64,000 nucleotides of DNA, from NCBI GenBank assembly GCA_024680555.1, contig JAILCC010000013.1, positions 1-64,000 on the forward strand, in the 5' to 3' direction. Below are positions 34,895-43,188 of this stretch, piece after piece. The position numbers were made by a program, and so were the translations under genes. Below the pieces are notes generated by a model, which was not told where the DNA came from, ran no database searches, and saw nothing but the letters and a program-made list of their open reading frames with translations. The first letter of the stretch is position 1. Each line of letters starts with the position of its first letter. Origin of the DNA: a bacterium (GTDB taxonomy: Bacteria; Cyanobacteriota; Vampirovibrionia; Gastranaerophilales; JAILCC01).

Positions 34895-36394
34895 ATGACT
34901 TCAGTCAGTGGTAACAGTGGTGATATAAGGACAACAATCTTCTATTTTAATGATTTGCATGCAAATATCAGCGGCGCAAAAAGGTTAAAATCGGCATCAG
35001 ATGAATTTGATGCGGTTATTCAAAAACAACCCGACTCTGATTGTTTTAAGTTTTGTGCCGGAGATTCCTACATCGGGCGAAATAAAAGCAACTTTATCGG
35101 CAGATTTTTAAATTCTTTGAATCTTGACGGTATGGTTTTGGGTAATCATGAAATGGATATGGGAACAAAGCAGCTTTCAGGCTTTATGGACGGAAATAAA
35201 TTCAAAGTTTTCACGTCAAATATAGATTATAAAAAAGACTGTAACTTAAAAGATGATATTGAGGCGGAACGTCTTGTAAAAAGTGCCGTTATTGAAAAGA
35301 ACGGACATAAATACGGCATAGTCGGTGCGACTGCTGCCGATATGCTTGATACAATATCGGTTGACTCCAAAGAGGACTGTCAGGATGTTGAATTTATGCG
35401 TTTTGAGGCATCTCAAAAGGCAATTCAAGCTGAGGTAAATAAATTAAAAGAACAGGGTATAAATAAAATAATTTTGATTTCGCACCTTGGTATCGAGCGT
35501 GACCAAAAATTGGCAAAAGAAACAGAGGGTATAGATATAATTGTCGGCGGACATTCACATACTACGCTCGATGGTGTTGTACAAGGGCAAAACTATTTTT
35601 CATCCAAATCGGGTGAGCCTGTATTGATAGTTCAGGCAGGTCAAAACGGCGAAAAGTTCGGACTTCTTGATGTCGTTTTTTCAAAGGACGGAATTTTAAA
35701 AGAGATTTCAAATAAAATAAATCCGTTAAAAAATTATCAAAAAAGTCTGCTTGTTGATTACATAGAAGATATTTCTTCCCCAAAAAAGGAAAACTTGGCG
35801 GTATTAACATCGGCTTTGAAATTGAAAACCGATGAGTTTGAAGAACATCCGCTTTCTTGTTTTGTTGCTGATGCGATGAAAGAAAAAACGGGTGCTCAAA
35901 TAGCATTTCACAATAAAGGCTGCCAAAAGATTCCTTTAAAAGAGGGTATGATAACAAACAGAGATATTCAAACTGCGCTGCCCTATATAAACTCTGTAAG
36001 TATGTATAAAATGAGTGAAAAAGATGTTATAGATGCAATCAATGCTACGCTTCACGAAAAAAATGATTCTCACAAAATAAGCAATATGCAGGTAGCAGGC
36101 ATGACATACACAATTGATAAAGATGGCAACCTGAAAGATGTATATGTTATTGACGGAGATAAAAAAATTAAATTGGATGAAAAAAATCCGTCTAACGATA
36201 AGTTCTTTACCGTTGCGTATGGCGCATTTTTTGCCGGCGGTCCCGGAGTCTTGAAGATGCTTAATGCTCCCGAAAAAAGGATAAAGAAGTTCGATTGGTT
36301 TGATCAGGATGTAACAATTGAACTCATTAAAAAAAGAGCTGTTGATGGTAAAATAGATATAAAAACAGATGGTAGAATAAAAATAGAAAGATAA
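34895..36394 (+). CDS. 5'-nucleotidase/UshA-type metallophosphoesterase without signal peptide
   Basis: A 499-residue dinuclear-metal phosphoesterase of the UshA/5'-nucleotidase group. Metal-binding motifs are all present: FYFNDLHANI (D-x-H, about residues 15-24), CAGDSYIG (about 56), LGNHEMDMG (about 80), LISHLGIERD (about 190) and IIVGGHSHTTLDG (about 213). The C-terminal 5'-nucleotidase domain follows (ALPYINSVSMYKM, GAFFAGGPGVLKML). Relatives are usually periplasmic, yet this one begins MTSVSGNSGDIRTT with no signal peptide or membrane span. ATG at 34895 is preferred to a GTG at 34883 because AAAGGTG lies about 9 nt upstream. The gene follows the helicase by 54 nt and precedes 36398 by 3 nt. 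Confidence 0.85.
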   Translation: MTSVSGNSGDIRTTIFYFNDLHANISGAKRLKSASDEFDAVIQKQPDSDCFKFCAGDSYIGRNKSNFIGRFLNSLNLDGMVLGNHEMDMGTKQLSGFMDGNKFKVFTSNIDYKKDCNLKDDIEAERLVKSAVIEKNGHKYGIVGATAADMLDTISVDSKEDCQDVEFMRFEASQKAIQAEVNKLKEQGINKIILISHLGIERDQKLAKETEGIDIIVGGHSHTTLDGVVQGQNYFSSKSGEPVLIVQAGQNGEKFGLLDVVFSKDGILKEISNKINPLKNYQKSLLVDYIEDISSPKKENLAVLTSALKLKTDEFEEHPLSCFVADAMKEKTGAQIAFHNKGCQKIPLKEGMITNRDIQTALPYINSVSMYKMSEKDVIDAINATLHEKNDSHKISNMQVAGMTYTIDKDGNLKDVYVIDGDKKIKLDEKNPSNDKFFTVAYGAFFAGGPGVLKMLNAPEKRIKKFDWFDQDVTIELIKKRAVDGKIDIKTDGRIKIER

Positions 36395-36397
36395 ATT

Positions 36398-36898
36398 ATG
36401 GATATGCAAGTAAATTTTGGAACAAAAACAGGTGTAATGAGATGTGTAAAACGGTTTAAGCCTTTGCCCATTGTTCCTATGTTCAGTCAAAACAATACGA
36501 GATATTTTCTCTTTGGCAAGAATAATACGTTAATAGGCGCTTTTAATTACGACAGAAGCGGTATCCTGTCAAATGTAAACTTGGATGAGCGTATTAAAAG
36601 AACAAAAACCGCAGCGGATGCGATTTTTTCAATAAAAGATTTCGTTACTAATATGGCGAAAAAAGACGGTATTGATTTTGTTAATTTTGGTATCGTTGTC
36701 AACGGAAGAAGGAACGAAGCATTGAAAAAATTATGCGGAAAACTCAGCGACATAAAAGAAGTTGGTGTTATAGACGGAGTTTTGAGATACGTTGGAATTT
36801 TAAATCCTAAAAAGGAATTTGAAATTTTGAGCGAATTGTCCAAAGGCGCTCAACCGTATGTTGCTCCGGTACGTAAAAGATTTTCCGTTCACGCATAG
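36398..36898 (+). CDS. Unknown basic protein in operon with nucleotidase
   Basis: A 166-residue product not recognised. It opens MDMQVNFGTKTGVMR, sharing the 'xFG' start with two other proteins of the window, then has a strand-rich first half (RYFLFGKNNTLIGAFNYDRSG) and a helical segment (ERIKRTKTAADAIFSIKDFVTNMAKK), with a basic C-terminal tail (VRKRFSVHA). No signal peptide or membrane span. It starts 3 nt after the nucleotidase stop and therefore belongs to its transcript. rpe converges on it with a 1-nt gap. Confidence 0.7.
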   Translation: MDMQVNFGTKTGVMRCVKRFKPLPIVPMFSQNNTRYFLFGKNNTLIGAFNYDRSGILSNVNLDERIKRTKTAADAIFSIKDFVTNMAKKDGIDFVNFGIVVNGRRNEALKKLCGKLSDIKEVGVIDGVLRYVGILNPKKEFEILSELSKGAQPYVAPVRKRFSVHA

Positions 36899-36899
36899 T

Positions 36900-37532
36900 T
36901 TATTTTAGTGAGTTTATGGCACCTTGGGTGTCATCTGCGTTGTATATGTAATTGCCTGCGACAAGGGCATTGGCTCCATTTGTTACGGCAATTTTGGCAG
37001 TTTGGGCGTTTATGCCGCCATCGACTTCAAGGTATATATTTTTCAAATTTTTATAGTGTTGTAGTTTTTCGGCGCAGTCTTCCATAAATTTTTGTCCGCC
37101 AAACCCGGGTTCTACAGTCATAACAAGAATTAAATCAATGTAATCGTATAAGCCGTCCAGTACATCCGGAGTGGTTTTGGGCTTTATTGATATTCCGGCT
37201 TTCATCCCATTGAGTCTGATTTTTTGAAGTATTTCTTTGGGATTTTTTACGGCTTCATAGTGAAAAGTCAAAATATCTGCACCAGCTTGGGCAAAGGGTT
37301 CAATATACTTTTCGGGATTTTCTATCATTAAGTGTACATCCAAGGGAAGTTTTGTTATATTTTTTATTGATTTTACAACAGGAACACCAATAGTTATATT
37401 GGGAACAAAGTGTCCGTCCATTACATCTATATGAATCCAATCGGCACCTGCGGCTTCGACCTTTTTTATGTCTCTTTCAAGATTGGCAAAATCTGCCGAT
37501 AATATGGATGGTGCAACAATAATATTATTCAT
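36900..37532 (-). CDS. rpe: Ribulose-phosphate 3-epimerase
   Basis: Interconverts D-ribulose 5-phosphate and D-xylulose 5-phosphate in the pentose phosphate pathway. The 210-residue TIM barrel shows APSILSADFANLERDI at the start, WIHIDVMDGHFVPNITIG (about 31-48, metal-binding His and Asp), LDVHLMIENPEKYI, MTVEPGFGGQKFM (about 135-147) and EVDGGINAQTA with the second catalytic Asp (about 170). Complete and normal length. Its start overlaps the 3' end of rnc by 8 nt, so the two are translationally coupled. Confidence 0.97.
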   Translation of the reverse strand: MNNIIVAPSILSADFANLERDIKKVEAAGADWIHIDVMDGHFVPNITIGVPVVKSIKNITKLPLDVHLMIENPEKYIEPFAQAGADILTFHYEAVKNPKEILQKIRLNGMKAGISIKPKTTPDVLDGLYDYIDLILVMTVEPGFGGQKFMEDCAEKLQHYKNLKNIYLEVDGGINAQTAKIAVTNGANALVAGNYIYNADDTQGAINSLK

Positions 37533-38250
37533 GTTTCTCTCCGTTTAATAATCCTAACAGTTCGCAAGCCTTGAGAGCGGCTTCTTTTTGGGCGGCTTTT
37601 TTTGTTGTTCCCACTCCGGAGGCAAGATATTCATTTTCAAAAAACACATCAACATAAAAAGTTCTATTATGTGGCGGTCCTTCTTGTTTTGTCAGAACAT
37701 ACTCCGGAACATTGTTAGAAAATGCCTGATAGTATTCCTGCAAAAGCGCTTTTGTATTGCCTTTTAAGCCCTCTTGGTCAACTATTGTAATTTCTTCTTC
37801 AAAAAGATTTTGTAAAAAGTCAGTCGTTTCAGATAATCTGCCGTCTAAGTACAATGCTCCGAGTAGAGCTTCAAAGGCGCATGCAATTGTAGAGTGTCGA
37901 TTTCGCCCTCCGTTAGAGTCTTCGGCAGTTCCAAGAAGTATATATTTTTTCAGATTTATTTTTTCTGAAATTTTGTATAATGTTTCATCACTGACAACCG
38001 TGGAGCGAATTTGTGACAAGTCACCCTCTTTGTAACTTGGGAAGCGACTGTACAAGTAGTTGCTGATAATCAGCTTTAGAACCGCATCACCCAAAAACTC
38101 AAGCCTTTCGTTACAAAGTTCAAAAGGAAGGTTATTTTCATTGCAGTATGAACTGTGAGTAAGCGCAATATTAAGGTTTTCCGTATTGCATTTGAGATTT
38201 ACGGAAGCCAAAAATTCGTTTAGTTGTTCTATACGTTCTTGCGAAATCAT
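37525..38250 (-). CDS. rnc: Ribonuclease III
   Basis: Double-strand-specific endoribonuclease that processes rRNA precursors and structured mRNA. The 241-residue protein has the catalytic domain with NERLEFLGDAVLKLIIS (about residues 46-63, metal-binding Glu and Asp), STIACAFEALLGALYLDG (about 120-137) with the essential downstream Glu, and a C-terminal double-stranded RNA-binding domain (TKALLQEYYQAF ... GVGTTKKAAQKEAALKACELL). No Shine-Dalgarno site precedes the ATG; a TATTAT hexamer lies exactly 6 nt upstream, compatible with a leaderless message. Divergent from rimM across an 87-nt gap. Confidence 0.96.
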   Translation of the reverse strand: MISQERIEQLNEFLASVNLKCNTENLNIALTHSSYCNENNLPFELCNERLEFLGDAVLKLIISNYLYSRFPSYKEGDLSQIRSTVVSDETLYKISEKINLKKYILLGTAEDSNGGRNRHSTIACAFEALLGALYLDGRLSETTDFLQNLFEEEITIVDQEGLKGNTKALLQEYYQAFSNNVPEYVLTKQEGPPHNRTFYVDVFFENEYLASGVGTTKKAAQKEAALKACELLGLLNGEKHE

Positions 38251-38337
38251 AAAAGAATAATACTATAAAAAGTGCCTTTCGGAAATAGTAATTTTTGAAT
38301 AGTTTTTCATGCTAAAATAAATGCGTGGAGTAATCTT

Positions 38338-38853
38338 ATGCAAGAAAAACTTATTTCAATAGGGAAAATAACTAATTTTCACGGAATAGCAGGCGAAGTA
38401 AAGGTCGGTTACAGTAAAGGTAAAGAAAAACAACTGCTGGGTGAAAAAACTTTCTATGTCAAAAAAGACGGCGCATACAAAGAATTGTCTCTTTCCAAAA
38501 TAAGATTTCACAAAAATGTTGCAATTATAAAATTTAAAGAGTTTTCTTCCATAAACGACGTTATGGATTACAAAGGCTGCAACGTATTTATCCCTATAGA
38601 AAATCTTAGAAATAATCTTGAAGAAGACGAGTTTCTTGTGGATGATTTAGTCGGGGTTGATGCGTTTGATAATGAAGATAATTTTGTCGGTAAAGTCGAG
38701 TTTATAGATAAGCAGGGAAGTTCTGACCTGCTGGGAATAAAAAACAGTGAGGGAAAAGAGTTTTTGGTTCCTTTTGTAAAAGCGCTTGTTCCGATAGTTG
38801 ATTTAGATAATAAAAAAGTGGTAATAAATGCAATAGAGGGGTTATTGGATTAG
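38338..38853 (+). CDS. rimM: Ribosome maturation factor RimM
   Basis: Binds S19 and assists maturation of the 30S head domain. The 171-residue protein has the N-terminal RimM barrel (LISIGKITNFHGIAGEVKVGY) and the C-terminal PRC-barrel part (EDEFLVDDLVGVDAFDNEDN, VEFIDKQGSSDLLGIKNSEGKEFLVPFVKALVPIVD). GGAG lies a few bases before the ATG. It starts an operon with trmD (2-nt gap) and uppP. The rimM-trmD pairing is common in bacteria and supports the call. Confidence 0.95.
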   Translation: MQEKLISIGKITNFHGIAGEVKVGYSKGKEKQLLGEKTFYVKKDGAYKELSLSKIRFHKNVAIIKFKEFSSINDVMDYKGCNVFIPIENLRNNLEEDEFLVDDLVGVDAFDNEDNFVGKVEFIDKQGSSDLLGIKNSEGKEFLVPFVKALVPIVDLDNKKVVINAIEGLLD

Positions 38854-38855
38854 GT

Positions 38856-39593
38856 ATGAAGTTCAATGTTATTACACTTTTTCCTGATTTTATCGAGAGT
38901 TATTTTGATTGTAGTATTATGAAGCGTGCTAAAGAAGCAGGCGTTATATCTGTCAATGTTATAAATCCGAGAGATTTTTCAAAATCTAAGCATAAAAAAG
39001 TTGATGATACTCCTTATGGCGGCGGAGCAGGCATGGTTTTGATGTGTGAGCCGTTTTTTGATGCATACAATTCTGTTGTGGTTTGTGAAAATTCAAAAAC
39101 AATACTCTTAACTCCGCAAGGCAAGCCTTTTAATCATGATATGTCCAAAGAGTTCTCAAAATACGAAGAATTGACAATTATATGCGGACACTATGAAGGG
39201 TTTGACGAAAGGATAAGACAAAATATAAATTGCGAAGAAGTTTCTGTCGGAGATTTTGTACTGACCGGCGGTGAACTTCCGGCATTGTGCCTGATAGACA
39301 GTATTTCAAGAAATATTGAGGGAACGCTTGGTAAAATTGAGTCAGCAGAAAGTGATAGTTTTTGCGATAATTTGCTCGAATATCCTCAATATACAAAACC
39401 TTATGAATATAATGGTTTGAGGGTGCCTGAGGTTTTGATTTCGGGAAATCATGCCGAAATAGCTAAGTGGCGCAGAAAAGAGCAACTAAAAAGGACGAAA
39501 GAGCGCAGACCTGATTTGTATGAAAAATTTGTTTCGGGTAATCTTTCAAAAGAAGATGAAAAATTGATAAAAGAAGTGAATGAGGGAGTATAG
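38856..39593 (+). CDS. trmD: tRNA (guanine37-N1)-methyltransferase TrmD
   Basis: Methylates G37 of tRNAs reading CNN codons, preventing frameshifts. The 245-residue protein shows MKFNVITLFPDFI, DDTPYGGGAGMVL (about residues 49-61), the SAM-binding trefoil knot ICGHYEGFDERI and EEVSVGDFVLTGGELPALCLID (about 107-150), and the C-terminal YTKP...VPEVLISGNHAEIAKWRRKEQ. Complete. It lies 2 nt after rimM and ends one base before the uppP ATG. Confidence 0.97.
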   Translation: MKFNVITLFPDFIESYFDCSIMKRAKEAGVISVNVINPRDFSKSKHKKVDDTPYGGGAGMVLMCEPFFDAYNSVVVCENSKTILLTPQGKPFNHDMSKEFSKYEELTIICGHYEGFDERIRQNINCEEVSVGDFVLTGGELPALCLIDSISRNIEGTLGKIESAESDSFCDNLLEYPQYTKPYEYNGLRVPEVLISGNHAEIAKWRRKEQLKRTKERRPDLYEKFVSGNLSKEDEKLIKEVNEGV

Positions 39594-40439
39594 ATGGATT
39601 ATTTGCATACTATAATAATGGGAATTGTCCAAGGTTTAACGGAGTTTTTGCCGGTAAGCAGTTCTGGGCATATAGTTTTGACGAGTGTAATCTATAAATT
39701 ATTGACCGGTGCCGATTTTACGGTGGCAGGTGATGAAGAAGTTTTTTTGGATATAATGCTTCATTTTGGCACGCTCGTTGCTATATGTATTTATTTCAGA
39801 AATGAAATTATGAGCGTGCTTAGAGCGTTTTGGGCGGCAATAAAAACAAAAAAATTTGAAAATTATGAATCAATGCTCCCTGTTTATATCATTGTCGGTA
39901 CTTTTTTTACTTGTTTAATCGTTTATCCGATAAAAGATTTTTGCGAAAACCTTTTGACGATGCCGTATATCGTGGGTATGACATTGATGACTACGGGTTT
40001 AATACTGTTGATTTCCGAAATTTTATCTAAAAGAATTTCCGAAAAAATTTCTGTTGTAAATATGAAAAAATCAATTCTGATAGGAATAGCGCAGGGGTTG
40101 GCGGCGATACCTGGAATTTCACGCTCGGGCTCGACAATTGCAACGGCTTTGGCTCTCGGTATAGACAGGGCAAGTGCGGCAAGATATTCGTTTTTGCTCA
40201 GTGTTCCCGTAATAATGCTTGCAGTTTTGTATAAAATTCCCGAAATATTGAAACCTGAAGTTTTTTCCGATATTGCAATTATGCCGATTTTGACCGGAAC
40301 AGTTGTTTCTGCGGTTGTCGGATATTTTTGCATAAAATACTTTATGGCATTTTTGAATAAATTCTCTTTAAATATTTTTGCATATTATTGTATGGTTGTT
40401 GGGCTTTTTGTCGCCGTATATTTTGGCTTTTTTGCCTAA
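39594..40439 (+). CDS. uppP: Undecaprenyl-diphosphatase UppP (BacA)
   Basis: Inner-membrane enzyme that recycles undecaprenyl pyrophosphate to the carrier lipid for cell-wall and surface-glycan synthesis. The 281-residue protein has the family motifs MGIVQGLTEFLPVSSSGHIVL (about residues 9-29) and GIAQGLAAIPGISRSGSTIATALALG (about 163-188), and about eight hydrophobic segments. The ATG abuts the trmD TAG. The operon rimM-trmD-uppP thus mixes translation and envelope functions. The next gene converges on it from the minus strand. Confidence 0.95.
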   Translation: MDYLHTIIMGIVQGLTEFLPVSSSGHIVLTSVIYKLLTGADFTVAGDEEVFLDIMLHFGTLVAICIYFRNEIMSVLRAFWAAIKTKKFENYESMLPVYIIVGTFFTCLIVYPIKDFCENLLTMPYIVGMTLMTTGLILLISEILSKRISEKISVVNMKKSILIGIAQGLAAIPGISRSGSTIATALALGIDRASAARYSFLLSVPVIMLAVLYKIPEILKPEVFSDIAIMPILTGTVVSAVVGYFCIKYFMAFLNKFSLNIFAYYCMVVGLFVAVYFGFFA

Positions 40440-40450
40440 AAAGAGAAGTT

Positions 40451-41845
40451 TTAATTTTCTTTTTTAACTTCAGGTTCGGTATTATCTTCCGCAGGAGTTT
40501 CTTCTTTTTGAGGGTTTTCTATTTCGTTTAGTGCTTCTGTCCCAACCATTTGTTCAAGAACAATTCTTTTCATCAAAAAATCTTGGCGTGTTTTGTATTG
40601 ATAGTCCAGAGCTTCTGTATAAAATGTATTGGCAAGAATGGTATTAGGTGAATTTTTCTTGTTCATTTCTTCGTATTCTTGCTGCCTTTCCTCTGCTATT
40701 TTTACTGCGAGTTCATACGCTTCTTTTGCGCCTTTGTATGCCATATAGTTCATTAGCAGTGATTCCTGAAGTTCATCAATGGCTCTTGCGAGAATTACGA
40801 GGTCAGCATCATTTACTTTTGTAAGGCGAGCTTTTGCACCGTCATTTATCATTGTACCCATAACGTTGCTACCGATAATAGAACCTGCCGTCAATGCAGG
40901 GTTAACAAAAGCTTGCCCGACCAAAGGTGCTGCTCCTAAAATAGGTTCAAGTATTTTTTTAAATCCGTTTTTATTTACTTCTTCTCCGTTTGGGTTTGAG
41001 AGCTTCATTATCGCAAAATATACCGTGTCGCTTTTTTGTACCGCACTTACCCAAAGAGTACTTAGCTCTTGGAGCATTTGAGGTCTGTCGTCAGTAAGTT
41101 CCGTCTTAATTTCTTTTACAATATTTTTTGTATCATTGTCTTGCACGTATTTTGCTATATTAGTATCTTCCGGTGCAGTTTCAACATTTTCCGTATTTTT
41201 TGAAGTAACTTCGGGTTCGGTTTCAACTTTATTTTTTTCTTTTTTACCCAACCTAAAAATCAATTTTGGTTCTTTTTCTTCTTTGTCGTTGTTTTTGTGC
41301 GAAAGAATAGCATTTGCCTTTTCTTCCTGTTTTAATTTCTTTTCTTCGAGCTTCTTTGCTGCACGTTCCGCTTTTTCTTCTTGTTTTAATCTTTTTTCTT
41401 CAAGTTTTTTGGCGGCAAGTTGTTCTTTGTCTTCAATTTTTTTATTTGCATCAAGTTGCTTTTGTTCGACAAGTTTCTGTTTTTGAATTTCTTTTTCTTC
41501 TTTTTCTTTTTGAAGTTCAATTTGTCTTTTTTCTGCAAGCCTTTGTCTTTGCATATCTTTTAGATTTTGTTCTTCTTTCTTTTTGTCTTGGCTTGATGTG
41601 TTTGTTAATTGTTGTTTCTTTGCATTGCCCGAAGCTTTTTTGTTTGTTGTTTCATTGTTCTTGTTTGCGTATTTATGAAGATTTTCTAGCTCTTGGACAC
41701 TAAGATTTATTGGCGGATATGCTATTTTTTCTGTTTTAAAATAAGTGCCTATTCTGCCTTGAGGCTCTCTAAGATTGGTATCAGCTAATGCAGAGCTGCC
41801 GATTAGCAGCACCATGAGCGTTGCGGTGGAGATTTTTTTTATCAT
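40451..41845 (-). CDS. Exported Lys/Glu-rich protein, paralogue of upstream neighbour
   Basis: A 464-residue product with a signal peptide (MIKKISTATLMVLLIGSSALA, cleavage about 21). A long central region (about 75-200) is built of K, E, Q, L and A in TolA-like order, such as AAKKLEEKRLKQEEKAERA, predicted to be an extended helix. The C-terminal domain (about 255-440) contains LWVSAVQKSDTVYFAIMKL, a glycine/alanine-rich segment and DADLVILARAIDELQESLLMNYMAYK. That domain is clearly homologous to the C-terminal half of the gene at 41842. The ATG overlaps the stop of that gene by 4 nt. Function unknown; a periplasm-spanning or envelope protein is likely. Confidence 0.8.
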   Translation of the reverse strand: MIKKISTATLMVLLIGSSALADTNLREPQGRIGTYFKTEKIAYPPINLSVQELENLHKYANKNNETTNKKASGNAKKQQLTNTSSQDKKKEEQNLKDMQRQRLAEKRQIELQKEKEEKEIQKQKLVEQKQLDANKKIEDKEQLAAKKLEEKRLKQEEKAERAAKKLEEKKLKQEEKANAILSHKNNDKEEKEPKLIFRLGKKEKNKVETEPEVTSKNTENVETAPEDTNIAKYVQDNDTKNIVKEIKTELTDDRPQMLQELSTLWVSAVQKSDTVYFAIMKLSNPNGEEVNKNGFKKILEPILGAAPLVGQAFVNPALTAGSIIGSNVMGTMINDGAKARLTKVNDADLVILARAIDELQESLLMNYMAYKGAKEAYELAVKIAEERQQEYEEMNKKNSPNTILANTFYTEALDYQYKTRQDFLMKRIVLEQMVGTEALNEIENPQKEETPAEDNTEPEVKKEN

Positions 41846-42729
41846 AATTCCCCTCCCTCAAGACCTGTGGCTTGAAGCTGATTTGGCGTGGCGAGGTTTA
41901 GATTGTTGACTGTTTCTTCGCCCGCAAAGCGTTCAAGTTCAATTCTCGCTGCTTTTATTTGATTTTTTAATTTTATTTCTTCAAGAAGCTGTTTATCGTA
42001 TAGCGATTTGGTTACGAGAATGTTAGCTTCATCTTTTTGAGCTAACGCAATATTATAATTCTTTTTATATACCGCAATTTTTGAGCGGCAATCTTTTAAA
42101 AGTTCAATTGAACTTTTGTATGAATAGTAGTTTTTTATAAGTCCGTTTTGTAATTCTTCAATTAAGGATGCCAGTTGTATCAACTCTGTGTCGGTAACGG
42201 GAATGTTTTGCGGTCCGAAGCCGAGTTTATTTTTGGCTGCTTGTGTTGTCAATGAAGCTCCTGCTGCGGCTGCGGAGGCAATAGAGGCATCTAGTCCAAA
42301 CATGTATGGGAGCAGGGTTGCACCGTTAATCAAGGCTGAAATACTTCTCGCCATTTTTGAGGAGTGTTTTTTCCTTTCCTCCGGATTCATTGTGACTTTT
42401 TTAAGTGCAAATTTAATTACATTGTTGCGTTCAACCGTCGCTTTCCAGAGGTTTGTAATATCTTCAACGTCCTGTTTCTTTTGAACTTGAAACAGTTTTA
42501 TCTTTGCTTCATCAGACGGCGAAAGTTTTACACCCTCTATTTTCTTTGCGGGTTCGGTTTTTTGAATTTTATGTTTGTGGATATTCTGTATGTCTAATTC
42601 CACTTCATTGAAATCTTGTTCAACGGGTTGCGGCTGCTTTTTATTAAACAACGACAAAGCTTCTGCCGTTGCGGTAAAAGAAAAAACAGTAAAAATACCT
42701 GTGCATATAATAAGCAAGAGTTTTTTCAT
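41842..42729 (-). CDS. Exported protein, paralogue of the 40451 gene
   Basis: A 295-residue product with a signal peptide (MKKLLLIICTGIFTVFSFTATAEA). The main domain (about residues 75-250) runs DITNLWKATVERNNVIKFALKKV, then a Gly/Ala-rich segment (ASIASAAAAGASLTTQAAKN), then DTELIQLASLIEELQNGLIKNYYSYKSSIELLKD, matching its neighbour at 40451 in order and spacing but without the long charged helix. ATG at 42729 is chosen because AAGGAAGG lies upstream and the signal peptide then starts correctly. The two genes overlap (ATGA) and were probably produced by tandem duplication. Function unknown. Confidence 0.8.
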   Translation of the reverse strand: MKKLLLIICTGIFTVFSFTATAEALSLFNKKQPQPVEQDFNEVELDIQNIHKHKIQKTEPAKKIEGVKLSPSDEAKIKLFQVQKKQDVEDITNLWKATVERNNVIKFALKKVTMNPEERKKHSSKMARSISALINGATLLPYMFGLDASIASAAAAGASLTTQAAKNKLGFGPQNIPVTDTELIQLASLIEELQNGLIKNYYSYKSSIELLKDCRSKIAVYKKNYNIALAQKDEANILVTKSLYDKQLLEEIKLKNQIKAARIELERFAGEETVNNLNLATPNQLQATGLEGGEL

Positions 42730-42780
42730 AGCCAACCTTCCTTTAATACATTCTAGCATGCATATAATTAAAAATAAAAA

Positions 42781-42804
42781 AAGGGTTAATAAAACTTAAC
42801 CCTT
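42781..42804 (-). terminator. Terminator after the STAS gene
   Basis: AAGGGTTAA/TTAACCCTT stem with a 6-nt loop. On the minus strand it is followed by a T-rich run. Confidence 0.85.
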
Positions 42805-42840
42805 GAATATTTAGGCTGGAATATGTATCAATAATCTCCA

Positions 42841-43188
42841 TTACGCTATAAGCGCAATCTCCTCGTGAATTGAACTCTCTTCTTCTCCCTCGTTGTGGAT
42901 AATATCCAATATCAAACAACTGTTTTCAAGTATTTTTTGAACGTTGTCTTTTACGTTGAAAAGTTTTATGTGAACGTTGTTTGTAATGGATATCTTTTGA
43001 ACCGTTCTTAATATTCCGAAACCGATAATATCAATATTTTCTATTTCGGAAAAATCAATAGAAACGCTTGTTACGCCGTTTTCTACGTTATGCTTTACCT
43101 CGTTTACCAGTTCATTTACGTGACTGCGCATAAAGATGTCTTTGTGCGGTTTTATCGTCGTTGAATGATTTCTGTTGAGGTTATTCAT
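42841..43188 (-). CDS. STAS-domain protein (anti-sigma antagonist-like)
   Basis: A 115-residue protein with the STAS fold pattern: HVNELVNEVKHNVENGVTSVSIDFSEIENIDIIGFGILRTVQKIS..NVHIKLFNVKDNVQKILENS. In SpoIIAA-type antagonists the loop after the central strand carries D-S/T-S-G with a phosphorylated serine. Here the loop reads IENIDIIGFGIL, with no serine or threonine, so it may work without phosphorylation or bind lipid/partner proteins like other STAS subfamilies. AGGGAAGAG precedes the ATG. It is divergent from the giant pilin-like gene and has its own terminator. Partner unknown. Confidence 0.75.
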   Translation of the reverse strand: MNNLNRNHSTTIKPHKDIFMRSHVNELVNEVKHNVENGVTSVSIDFSEIENIDIIGFGILRTVQKISITNNVHIKLFNVKDNVQKILENSCLILDIIHNEGEEESSIHEEIALIA

